From: Candidatus Helarchaeota archaeon
Lineage (GTDB): Archaea; Asgardarchaeota; Lokiarchaeia; Helarchaeales; JABXJV01
DNA: 41,553 nt
Assembly (NCBI GenBank): GCA_013375355.1
Contig: JABXJV010000054.1
Location: 1-41,553 of the forward strand
Direction of reading: 5' to 3'
Every line of letters starts with the position of its first letter. Position 1 is the first letter of the stretch. A program made the translations under genes and the position numbers. Below the pieces are notes generated by a model that saw only the letters and a program-made list of their open reading frames with translations, did not search any database and had not been told where the DNA came from. Below are positions 34,995 to 41,553 of the stretch, piece after piece.

Positions 34995-35105
34995 AAGGGT
35001 GCTTTATATTAGCTATTTTTAGTTCAGCTAATTTGTTTTTTTCTAAATTGTCTATTTCAATATAATTTTTAATGAGATTTTCATATTTAAGATTTAGAAT
35101 TAAAG

Positions 35106-35304
35106 TGCCGAAGGAGGGCTTTCCGTCCAAATTCTAATAGCTCTTTGGTTTCGGACCCTCGATCTCCGGAATACGCGTTTATGGAGCTAAATCCGATAAC
35201 TTTATGAGTCCGGCGCGTATTCTTCTTGATCATAAGGGATCAAGATTTCTAACCAGGCTTCTCTCCCAGAAAATTAAGTTTTCTGGGACCTAAGCTACTT
35301 CGGC
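35106..35304 (-). tRNA. tRNA-Met(CAU), elongator type, four candidate introns
   Basis: Acceptor GCCGAAG (35298-35304) pairs with CTTCGGC (35107-35113); A73 is followed by CTT, so CCA is not encoded. The D-loop insert at about 35258-35289 contains a perfect 9-bp hairpin CCCAGAAAA/TTTTCTGGG. The D-arm insert at about 35217-35247 contains an 8-bp hairpin TCTTGATC/GATCAAGA. The anticodon stem CCGGA/TCCGG with CTCATA is split by about 31 nt (35172-35202). The T-loop insert at 35120-35149 fits a BHB (outer GAGGG/CCCTC, central TCCG/CGGA, bulges AAA and AAG) and leaves loop TCCGAAG. Removing all four gives a normal-length tRNA. The anticodon intron has the weakest BHB; its edges are approximate. Confidence 0.8.
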
Positions 35305-35411
35305 TATGTTAATTCTTACAAGTTTTATTAAAATAACCTTAGTTTATAGAATTTACTATTATTAATATTAAACCTTTTTCTTAAAGAAAAATTTGGAAAT
35401 AAATAATTAAA

Positions 35412-35518
35412 TGGAGCCTCTGGGGGGACTTTCAGGCTTTTATATAATTTTAGCCGCCTTTTGAACCCCCGACCATTGGCTTACAAGGCCAGCGCTCTAC
35501 CAACTGAGCCACAGAGGC
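35412..35518 (-). tRNA. tRNA-Thr(UGU), one T-loop intron
   Basis: Acceptor GCCTCTG/CAGAGGC, T73 and an encoded CCA. The D-arm GCTCAGTTGGTAGAGC and the anticodon arm CTGGC-CTTGTAA-GCCAA (one C-A mismatch) are uninterrupted. The only intron, 31 nt at 35429-35459, lies at T-loop 59/60 and fits a complete BHB: T-stem GGGGG/CCCCC as outer helix, central TTCA/TGAA, bulges AAA and AGT, and inner GGC/GCC. Splicing restores TTCAAAT. Confidence 0.93.
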
Positions 35519-35554
35519 ATTATATCTGCAGAAATAGTATCTGCAGTCCTTATA

Positions 35555-35700
35555 TGGTGGGAAAGGTGAGATTTGAACTCACGATCCCGTGGTTTCTTTT
35601 TGATCCTTTGAATTACTCGGATAACCCAAGCCACGAATCATAGCCTTTAGCGGTGAAGGAAGATCCTTCTTTTTTTTGCCCTAAGCTAGACCACTTTCCC
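35555..35700 (-). tRNA. tRNA-Pro(UGG), two introns (D-loop and anticodon loop)
   Basis: Acceptor GGGAAAG/CTTTCCC, A73 and an encoded CCA. T-arm GTGAG-TTCAAAT-CTCAC is uninterrupted. The anticodon stem CGTGG/CCACG holds C-T-TGG-G-A, split after G37 by a 31-nt intron at 35594-35624, with a partial central helix CTT/AAG and inner ATCC/GGAT. The D-loop intron is about 37 nt at 35646-35682, with central TAGC/GCTA and inner GAAGGA/TCCTTC. Its exact edges allow more than one reading; the spliced D-arm would be close to GGTCTAGCTTGGCTATGATT. Confidence 0.85.
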
Positions 35701-35707
35701 GTATAAG

Positions 35708-35900
35708 TGGGGTCGAAGGGATTTGAACCCTTGATAAGTCCTCTGGATAAACTCGTATATCCAAACGAGTTACTCCTAGTGGTACGCTCCAAAATTACAT
35801 CATTTGGAATCAGTATTTTTTTTTAAAATTTTCTGGAGCCCGTTGTCATACCGAGATTTCTTCAGCACACGAAAGGTGAACCGATCTAGACCACGACCCC
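35708..35900 (-). tRNA. tRNA-Trp(CCA), three introns (D-loop, anticodon loop, variable loop)
   Basis: Acceptor GGGGTCG/CGACCCC, A73 with no encoded CCA, and T-arm AAGGG-TTCAAAT-CCCTT. The D-loop intron at 35852-35881 (30 nt) has central AGAT/ATCT and identical CGG bulges. The anticodon intron at 35771-35832 (62 nt, position 37/38) has a perfect BHB: stem ACGGG/CTCGT, central CTCC/GGAG, bulges AGA and TAA. Splicing gives CTCCAGA. It contains CTGA and ATGATG motifs resembling box D and box C. A third insert of 26-27 nt in the variable region (about 35738-35764) has the hairpin TGGATA/TATCCA; its removal leaves TTATC or CTTATC. Confidence 0.88.
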
Positions 35901-35923
35901 TTAATATTCAATATTTTGGGGAG

Positions 35924-36075
35924 GTAATAATATTTTACCGTGTTCGGAACGAGAACGGATGGTTCCATTGGCCTATGGCCGATCACGAATGATCAGCTAA
36001 CTGGATTTCTCGTTGGCTCTCGCACAACAGAAGTTCCAATAACGCACCAAATGTTTAATTCGGCATATTATTTCC
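35924..36075 (-). other. Terminal BHB processing helix flanking the permuted 5S rRNA
   Basis: The leader AATAATAT (36065-36072) pairs with the trailer ATATTATT (35926-35933). Next to it the central 4-bp helix CGGT/GCCG (35937-35940 with 36061-36064) is flanked by three-base bulges AAA (35934-35936) and AAT (36058-36060). This is the canonical archaeal bulge-helix-bulge. Cuts after the second base of each bulge fall at 35935/35934 and 36059/36058 and would let the ends be ligated into a circle. Confidence 0.85.
35935..36058 (-). rRNA. rrf: 5S rRNA, circularly permuted gene (predicted circular product)
   Basis: On the minus strand the 3' half of 5S (TTAAACATTTGG to GTTAGCTGATCA) comes first, then TTCG (35986-35989), then the 5' half (TGATCGGCCATAGG to CCGAACACGGTAA). 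Helix I is closed by the tetraloop as GCTGATCA-TTCG-TGATCGGC. Joining the outer ends at the BHB gives ACACGGTAATTAAAC, matching the usual 5S loop B region ACACGGAAGTTAAGC. The exon is 124 nt, that is 120 nt plus UUCG. Helix II (GCCAATG/CATTTGGT, one bulge), helix III (CCGT/ACGG with loop C containing CCGAAC), helix IV (GTTG/CAAC) and helix V (GGA/TCC) all form. It is the first gene of the RNA cluster. Confidence 0.93.
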
Positions 36076-36479
36076 TCTTTTTCTAAGGCGCCATAAATCT
36101 TTTCCGTCTTTATTAACCATTTTGTATAATTAAAATTTAAACTTCAATTTTTTAAAATTCTTAAGAATTAATTTAAAATTTTTCTCCATTACTTTTAACT
36201 TATTCTAAATTGAAATTTTATGTAAGATGTTGAACTAATAATTTATTATTTTCATCATATAACTTAATACTTGACGATTTCAAATGTTTGGAATAAAATC
36301 CAATGGTGTATTATTAATTTAATATTATTAGTTTATTAAAATAATTTAGAAAAATATTCATAAATTGATTTTGTATTCAAAAAATATATCTAAAATTTTG
36401 CTAAATTTGTAAAAATTAATAAAATTAGGTGAATTTTACAACACTATATAATTCAATAAAATAAAAACCGTGATTAAAG
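36073..36479. promoter_or_regulatory. Divergent AT-rich promoter region
   Basis: About 400 bases without a gene. On the minus strand an AT-rich TTTAAATTTTAATTATA near 36128-36145 could serve the RNA cluster. On the plus strand ACTATATAATT (36443-36453) lies about 30 bases before the ATG at 36480. Nothing else is recognised. Confidence 0.4.
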
Positions 36480-37628
36480 ATGGCTAATGGTTTTCCCTCA
36501 ATCCCTGGATTAACGCCAGAAACAGATTATTTTGCTATGATTCTTCAAATAGTTTTTTATGTTTTCTTTTTTATCTTTATGTTTTATGGTCAACGTATAC
36601 AAATGTGGACGTGGTTAAAAACAATAGAAAATGCAGTTGCAAAGTTGCAATATATGGCTCATGAGGGAAGAGAAATAACTATACATATGATTAAGAATAT
36701 TGCAAAAGCAGAGACCGATCCTAGAAGTCTTGTGGGACAATTTTTGGAATTTTTTATTGTCCAACCTGTTGAAAAGGATCCTGCAGGAGTCATAAGAAGA
36801 TTGGAACATGTTCTTGATGTTCGTGAATCTAGATTTAAAGACCAAGTTAAAATTTTAGCACCTAATGTCAATAAGGATGAAGCTGCAAATATTGAAAATA
36901 CGTTAGAAGCTGCATTGTCTGTTAATTTAATTTATCGAATTGTAAAACATTTTTACCTATTAGGTAAAAAAACTAAATCAATGATGGTAATTATGCAGAT
37001 TCAAATGCAATTAAGTCTTATATTGAGGATTGCAAAAGCAATTATGGAAGCGTTAAAAGCTTTTTCACAAGGTAAACCAATTGGAGATGGACTTGGACCT
37101 CTAGTTATTGCAAATCTTTATCATAAATATAAAAGTCCTCAAAATGAACCAAAGACAATATTAGATTACACGGAAGATATAACAGTTCATGAAATGGAAA
37201 TTGAAGATAGGCATGCATTTTTAGTTCGAGCTACAGGTCCTGGGGCTAGGGTGGGAAAACCAGGTCAAGCTGTACAAAAATTAATGGATGAATATCAAGA
37301 TAGAATCAAACGCTTATTTATGATAGATGCTGGTTTAAAACTTGAAGGTGAAAAAAGTGGAGATGTAATTGAAGGCGTTGGTGCAGTTATAGGAGGACCA
37401 GGTGTTGAAAAATATAAGATTGAAGAAAGTGGTGTAAAATATAATCTTCCCATGGATGGATACGTAGTAAAAGAATCCGCAATTGATGCATACGGTCCAA
37501 TGAAACAAAGTATTTCAAAATCTGTAAATAAAGTAATTGAATTTCTAAAAAACGGGATTCAGGAACGTACGGAAAAAGGCGACACTATTATCATCTGCGG
37601 TGTAGGAAATACAGTCGGAATCGGCTAA
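36480..37628 (+). CDS. Archaeal DUF1512-like membrane-anchored protein
   Basis: A 382-residue protein with one strong N-terminal membrane helix (about 18-42, MILQIVFYVFFFIFMFYGQ) and a long soluble part. The soluble region has helical segments (VRESRFKDQVKIL, AALSVNLIYRIVKHFYLLGKK and QMQLSLILRIAKAIMEAL) and a glycine-rich alpha/beta C-terminus (GDGLGPLVIANL, FLVRATGPGARVGKPGQAV, VGAVIGGPGVEKYKIEE, TIIICGVGNTVGIG). This fits the archaeal family DUF1512, whose role is unknown. A small zinc-ribbon membrane protein follows after 12 bases and is probably co-transcribed. The family name is from memory and could be wrong; the architecture is seen directly. Confidence 0.65.
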   Translation: MANGFPSIPGLTPETDYFAMILQIVFYVFFFIFMFYGQRIQMWTWLKTIENAVAKLQYMAHEGREITIHMIKNIAKAETDPRSLVGQFLEFFIVQPVEKDPAGVIRRLEHVLDVRESRFKDQVKILAPNVNKDEAANIENTLEAALSVNLIYRIVKHFYLLGKKTKSMMVIMQIQMQLSLILRIAKAIMEALKAFSQGKPIGDGLGPLVIANLYHKYKSPQNEPKTILDYTEDITVHEMEIEDRHAFLVRATGPGARVGKPGQAVQKLMDEYQDRIKRLFMIDAGLKLEGEKSGDVIEGVGAVIGGPGVEKYKIEESGVKYNLPMDGYVVKESAIDAYGPMKQSISKSVNKVIEFLKNGIQERTEKGDTIIICGVGNTVGIG

Positions 37629-37640
37629 GGAGTAATATTA

Positions 37641-38273
37641 ATGGCATTAAATGGTGAAAAAAAATCTAAAATTAGCAGCATTTTTCAGGCACTTGGTACA
37701 ATTTTATTTATTATTAGCTTTTTTCTCATATTATCGGCCTTAGGGTTAATACCTAATTTTCCTAAGGATCAAATTTTTTTAACTTATGGTATGATATTAT
37801 TAGGACCAGCATTTTTGTTTTTAATTTTAAGTGCTTTAACAGGAGTGAGTAGAGAAGTTAAGAAATTAGAACAATTTACAACAATAAAATGTCAGAATTC
37901 TTCATGTAAACATGTAGTAATTAGAGATTTTAACAAAAAAGACTTCGTGTTTAAAGAATTAAAGGAATCTTGTATAAAATGCAATTCAACTATGTATATA
38001 ACAGATATTTCTTCTATTCCTATAAAGAAGTTTAAAGAAGAACATAAGAAAGAAATTCGCTCAAAAAAACCAAAACTTGATAAAAAAGAAAAGAAATACA
38101 AAACGATAACAACTTTCAAATGTGAAAATTCAGATTGTGATTTTACTAAAACAAGGGATTTTAAACTAAATGATTATATATTTGAAAAAATTGACGATAT
38201 TACTTGTTCTAAATGTGGTTCGACTTTATTTATTTCTGAAATCAGCCATTTAATCCCAGAAAAGGCTTCTTAA
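37641..38273 (+). CDS. Two-helix membrane protein with duplicated zinc-ribbon-like domains
   Basis: A 210-residue protein. Two membrane helices (about 16-36 and 48-68) are followed by two copies of a four-cysteine module: KCQNSSCKH with CIKCNSTMYITDI (about 84-125), and KCENSDCDF with CSKCGSTLFISEI (about 157-203). A lysine-rich linker lies between them. The repeats share the pattern FKC-x4-C, RDF, DY/DF-x-F, C-x2-C, S-T, I-S/D-I, so this is an internal duplication. Function is unknown. It follows the DUF1512-like gene by 12 bases with AAGGAG upstream of the ATG. Confidence 0.65.
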   Translation: MALNGEKKSKISSIFQALGTILFIISFFLILSALGLIPNFPKDQIFLTYGMILLGPAFLFLILSALTGVSREVKKLEQFTTIKCQNSSCKHVVIRDFNKKDFVFKELKESCIKCNSTMYITDISSIPIKKFKEEHKKEIRSKKPKLDKKEKKYKTITTFKCENSDCDFTKTRDFKLNDYIFEKIDDITCSKCGSTLFISEISHLIPEKAS

Positions 38274-38366
38274 TCTTTGAACTTAAAAAAATTTTATGAA
38301 TTATAATAATTTTTTATATTTTGCAAATAAAATGCATTTAAGTTTTTTAATTCACTATTTTTTTTT

Positions 38367-38840
38367 ATGAAAAAAAAATACTCTTTAGTGGGTTTCTCTG
38401 GAACATTTGGTCCTCTTCATATAGGACACAAACAATTGTTTAGAAAAGCGTTTGAGGTTAGCAAGAAAGTGATGGTCGGAATTACTGATGATTCTATGAC
38501 AATAAAAAAAGTATGTGCAGAATTGATAGCTCCTTATTCGGAGAGAAAGGAAGCAATTATAAGTTTTTTAAAAGAAATAGGAAATTTAGAAAATGTAATT
38601 TTTATTAAATTAACTGACGTTTATGGTCCATCTATTGAAGACTCGGGTTTAGAAGCATTGATTCTTAGTAAAGAGACCTCCTATATGGGAGAAAAAATAA
38701 ATGAAATTAGAAAAGAGCGAAATTTAAAACCTTTAGATTATGTCACGGTAGATTTAATTCTAGCAAAAGATGGAAAACGCATTTCATCAACCCGAATTAG
38801 AAAAAAAGAGATTGATCCAGATGGAAATGTTTTAGAGTGA
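38367..38840 (+). CDS. coaD: Phosphopantetheine adenylyltransferase, archaeal type
   Basis: A 157-residue nucleotidyltransferase that adenylates 4'-phosphopantetheine to dephospho-CoA. It has the nucleotide-binding start VGFSGTFGPLHIGHKQLF with the HxGH motif (HIGH), then RKEAIISFL, and the terminal ISSTRIRKKEI motif. The size and the lack of extra domains fit the archaeal PPAT family, which differs from bacterial CoaD in sequence. The gene stands between the zinc-ribbon membrane protein and pheS on the same strand. Confidence 0.9.
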   Translation: MKKKYSLVGFSGTFGPLHIGHKQLFRKAFEVSKKVMVGITDDSMTIKKVCAELIAPYSERKEAIISFLKEIGNLENVIFIKLTDVYGPSIEDSGLEALILSKETSYMGEKINEIRKERNLKPLDYVTVDLILAKDGKRISSTRIRKKEIDPDGNVLE

Positions 38841-38900
38841 AGTTTTAATTTTATGATTTATTATTTTATTTATCGAAATTTTTAATGTAGTTGAAGTTAA

Positions 38901-40448
38901 ATGTCCAATAATGTTTTAGCAGTATCAGAAGCTGAATTAAAAATCCTTAAGAGTTTAAAAAAACTCGGAGGAAAAGCTAGTCCTGAACAGATTGCAGACC
39001 ATGCTAATTTACCATTAATTAAGGTCAAATCAAGTAAATCATTTCTTTGGGATAAAGGATTAATAGATTTTAAAGATTCAGAATTAAAGAATTATTTCGC
39101 AACTAAAGAGGGAATTAATTACGGAAAAACTGATTTACCCGAAATTCAATTAGTTAATTTTCTAAAAAATAACCCCAAATCTAATATTCAAAGTATGAAT
39201 AAAAAAATAAACAGGCAAATTCTTAATATTGGGATAAAATGGGCAAAGAAAAAAAATTGGATCTCAACAATTAAAGAAGAAAATGAAACTAAATTTAATC
39301 TTACCAAATCAGGGGAAAAAATCAAACTTCCTATAGAATCAAAAATATTAAAAACCTTTTCATCAGCTGATATTAGTCACACAGAACAATCTTTATTTGA
39401 TGAATTTCCAAGTTTGAATACTGATATTTCACCTCTTACAGAATTGATAAAAAGAAATTTGGTTGAATCTAAAACGAAGATTCAATCTGTTTTCCTACTT
39501 AAAGATTTCGATTTTAATAAATTAACAACTAAACAAATAACAAAATTAACTAGAGATGAAATATTAAGCGATAATTGGAAGAATATAAAAATTAAATCAT
39601 ATAATGTTTCTAGTTCACCTCCTGTTATTTATCCCGGAAAGAAACAACCTTATTTAGAATTACTTGATGAAGTTCGTGAAATACTTGTCGGAATGGGCTT
39701 TCAGGAAGAAATTGGCCCTATTGTAGAGGCAGAATTCTTCAACTTTGATGCTTTATTTCAAGCCCAAGATCATCCTGCACGTGAAATTCACGACTCTTAT
39801 ATTCTAAAATTTCCCCAAGTTGCGAATCTTAAAAGGAATTCGTATATAACAAATGTAGAACAAACTCATGTTGATGGTTGGAAAACAGGATCAATTGGTT
39901 GGGGGTCATTTGATTTTGAATTGTCTATGAGATTAATTCTACGTACTCAAACAACCGCTGTTTCAATTAGAAAGCTTATTGAAGTTAAAAAACCTCCAAT
40001 CCGCATGTTTTGTCTTGATAAGGTATTTAGACCTGATGTTCTCGATGCAAAGCATGCTGTTGAATTTCACCAACTTGAAGGAATAGTCCTTGGTGAAAAT
40101 TTAAATCTGAGGCATCTGTTAGGCGTACTTTCCCAATTTGGAAAAGAATTAGGTTTTGAGGACATCAAATTTAAGCCTGGATATTTCCCATTTACATGCC
40201 CTAGTGTGGAAGCTTTTGTTAAGCACCCAAAACTAGGTTGGATCGAAATTCTTGGCAGTGGCCTTTTTCGTCCTGAAGTTTTAATCCCACTAGGTATCGA
40301 TTATCCTAAAGTTCAATGCATCGCGTTTGGAATTGGAATTGGTCGTTTGGCAATGATTAGACTTGGTTTAGATGATATAAGAGAGCTTCATTCTCAGAAA
40401 TTAAATTATTTACGAAATACATCGATAGTAATTTCAAAAAAAATGTGA
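38901..40448 (+). CDS. pheS: Phenylalanyl-tRNA synthetase alpha subunit
   Basis: A 515-residue archaeal/eukaryotic-type PheS. The N-terminal 200 residues hold several winged-helix-like DNA/RNA-binding modules (ELKILKSLKKLGGKASPEQIADHANL and others, within 12-190). The class II catalytic core follows: FFNFDALFQAQDHPAREIHD, then RLILRTQTTAVSIR, then VFRPDVLDAKHAVEFHQLEG and motif 3 GIGIGRLAMIRLGLDDIRELH. pheT is not in the window, so the two subunits are encoded apart. GTTGAAG-type sequence lies before the ATG at 38901. Confidence 0.96.
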   Translation: MSNNVLAVSEAELKILKSLKKLGGKASPEQIADHANLPLIKVKSSKSFLWDKGLIDFKDSELKNYFATKEGINYGKTDLPEIQLVNFLKNNPKSNIQSMNKKINRQILNIGIKWAKKKNWISTIKEENETKFNLTKSGEKIKLPIESKILKTFSSADISHTEQSLFDEFPSLNTDISPLTELIKRNLVESKTKIQSVFLLKDFDFNKLTTKQITKLTRDEILSDNWKNIKIKSYNVSSSPPVIYPGKKQPYLELLDEVREILVGMGFQEEIGPIVEAEFFNFDALFQAQDHPAREIHDSYILKFPQVANLKRNSYITNVEQTHVDGWKTGSIGWGSFDFELSMRLILRTQTTAVSIRKLIEVKKPPIRMFCLDKVFRPDVLDAKHAVEFHQLEGIVLGENLNLRHLLGVLSQFGKELGFEDIKFKPGYFPFTCPSVEAFVKHPKLGWIEILGSGLFRPEVLIPLGIDYPKVQCIAFGIGIGRLAMIRLGLDDIRELHSQKLNYLRNTSIVISKKM

Positions 40449-40562
40449 ATTATTAAGTCCAACTTAAAGATAATATTTGATCACATCTAAAATTTAGTAA
40501 ACATATTTTTTTATTTTTCACATCATAAATTATGAGAATTTTAAACAAAAGTATAATTTTAG

Positions 40563-41553
40563 GTGAAAATTATTAAAATTGAATCATTGGACATCCCAGA
40601 ATCAGTAAAAACTATCTTAAAACAGCAAAATTTTATTGATCTTTATCCTCCTCAGGTAAAAGCAATAAAAAAGGGAGTTTTAAATGGAAAAAATTTAGTT
40701 CTTGCAATACCAACTGCATCTGGAAAAACCCTAATTTCTGAATTAGCTATGTTGAAAGCTATCATAGAGAAAAATGGGAAGGCAGTTTATCTAGTTCCAT
40801 TACGTGCTCTAGCAAATGAAAAATATGAAAGTTTTAAAAAATGGGAAGAAATAGGAGTAAAATTGAATATTTCCACAGGTGATTATGATAATAAAGACCC
40901 ATGGTTAAAAAATTACCAATTAATAATAAGCACAAATGAAAAATTTGATTCTTTAATTAGACATCAAGTAAAATGGATTAAAGATATATCTGTATTCGTC
41001 TTTGATGAAGTGCATTTGATGAATGATCCTCAACGAGGACCAACATTAGAAATATTAATTACAAATGTAATGCAATTTGTCAAAAACGCCCAAATTATTG
41101 CACTTAGTGCAACTGTTAAAAATGCAGAACAAATTGCTGAATGGCTAAAAGCATCTGTTGTCATTAGTGATTGGCGCCCCGTTAAATTAAATGAAGGGGT
41201 ATATTTCGATAGTTCTATTTATTTTTCGGATAAACAAGAAAAATTGTCAAAGATCTACTCAGATCCCGTTGTCGATTTAGTTGTTGATACAATTAAAAAT
41301 AAAAAACAAGCTTTGATATTCGCAGATACAAGACGTTCAGCAGCTGGATTAGCAAACAGAATTTCAAAATACCTTCTTAAACATTTAAAAATTTCAGAGC
41401 GAAAGGCGCTTGAATCAATCTCAAATAAAATTTTATCTGTAGGTGAAAATACGAAGATTCGCCAAAAATTAGCTGATTTGATCCTTAAAGGAGTAGCATT
41501 TCACCACGCTGGTTTGATTTCTGGGCAGAGAAATCTAATTGAGACCTCCTTCA
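40563..41553 (+). CDS. Hel308/Ski2-like superfamily 2 DNA helicase, N-terminal part (3' truncated by window)
   Basis: The frame opens with GTG at 40563, preceded by TAGG, with an in-frame stop just upstream, and stays open to the window end (330 codons). Motifs appear in order: YPPQVKAI, Walker A IPTASGKT, PLRALANEKY (Ia), TNEKFDSL, Walker B DEVH, SAT (ALSATV), then in RecA domain two FADTRRSA and FHHAGL. The DEVH box, the PLRALANEKY and FHHAGL motifs fit archaeal Hel308 (Hjm), which acts at stalled replication forks. The ratchet and helix-hairpin domains would lie beyond the window. Confidence 0.85.
   Translation, partial: MKIIKIESLDIPESVKTILKQQNFIDLYPPQVKAIKKGVLNGKNLVLAIPTASGKTLISELAMLKAIIEKNGKAVYLVPLRALANEKYESFKKWEEIGVKLNISTGDYDNKDPWLKNYQLIISTNEKFDSLIRHQVKWIKDISVFVFDEVHLMNDPQRGPTLEILITNVMQFVKNAQIIALSATVKNAEQIAEWLKASVVISDWRPVKLNEGVYFDSSIYFSDKQEKLSKIYSDPVVDLVVDTIKNKKQALIFADTRRSAAGLANRISKYLLKHLKISERKALESISNKILSVGENTKIRQKLADLILKGVAFHHAGLISGQRNLIETSF

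Noticed and set aside
35771..35832. A complete box C/D guide RNA in the tRNA-Trp intron
   Set aside because: Only one CTGA and one ATGATG are present, in the order D then C, and no guide match could be shown by eye; kept as an observation, not annotated.
34693..35992. Several short protein frames of 60-84 codons on both strands
   Set aside because: They run across the tRNA and 5S genes and owe their openness to structured RNA sequence.
35935..36058. A broken or truncated 5S rRNA
   Set aside because: The 5' half alone looks truncated after the loop C region, but the missing 3' half is present upstream in full, the helices are complete, and the sum is exactly 120 nt plus UUCG with a canonical BHB.
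1..41553. CRISPR array
   Set aside because: No regularly spaced repeat array was seen anywhere in the window.

Overview
The window (about 28-30% G+C by eye) reads as chromosome of an Asgard archaeon, most likely Lokiarchaeia-like. It combines archaeal information genes (TFB, archaeal DNA ligase, uL23, uL2, eS17, archaeal PheS, Hel308-like helicase, EndoQ) with eukaryote-like genes: a profilin, a gelsolin-like protein with proline-rich linker, and a Ras/Arf-type GTPase carrying an N-terminal longin/roadblock-like domain.

Layout. 1-2.8 kb: the end of a HerA/FtsK-type ATPase and a SPOUT-fold RNA methyltransferase. 2.9-11.1 kb: aromatic amino acid genes on both strands (tyrA, aroC, aroA, aroK, aroE, aroD, archaeal aroB' and asd). 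11.2-15.1 kb: EndoQ, a HAD phosphatase, TFB and eS17. 15.7-19.6 kb: a type IV pilus/Tad-like ATPase and its membrane partner. 19.6-22.4 kb: the longin-GTPase, then an IscB nuclease gene preceded by a folded omega RNA (HEARO) region. 22.6-27.4 kb: a LeuA/homocitrate-synthase-family enzyme, a membrane protein, uL23-uL2 and a radical SAM protein. 27.7-29.3 kb: profilin and the gelsolin-like proline-rich protein. 29.3-34.5 kb: DNA ligase, larC, larB, nikR and an alkaline-phosphatase-fold protein. 34.7-36.1 kb: a minus-strand stable-RNA cluster. 36.5-41.5 kb: a DUF1512-like protein, a zinc-ribbon membrane protein, PPAT, PheS and a truncated Hel308-like helicase.

The RNA cluster is the most unusual part. 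Read on the minus strand it holds a 5S rRNA followed by tRNA-Trp, -Pro, -Thr(UGU), -Met, -Leu(UAA) and -Thr(GGU). The 5S gene is circularly permuted: its 3' half comes first, the natural termini are joined by a UUCG tetraloop on helix I, and the new outer ends form a bulge-helix-bulge (BHB). Cutting and joining at that BHB would give a 124-nt circle, that is a 120-nt 5S plus UUCG, with the 5S order restored. All six tRNA genes are interrupted, with about 14 introns in total in D-loops, anticodon loops, T-loops (59/60) and one variable loop. Many of these introns fit a BHB exactly. The cluster would therefore depend on a broad-specificity tRNA splicing endonuclease and ligase for both tRNA and 5S maturation.

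Other coherent groups are the shikimate genes, which pair archaeal AroB' and adjacent Asd (the aspartate-semialdehyde entry route) with a bacterial-type AroK; a nickel locus (larC, larB, nikR); and a cytoskeletal pair in which profilin is followed by a protein rich in possible profilin ligands.
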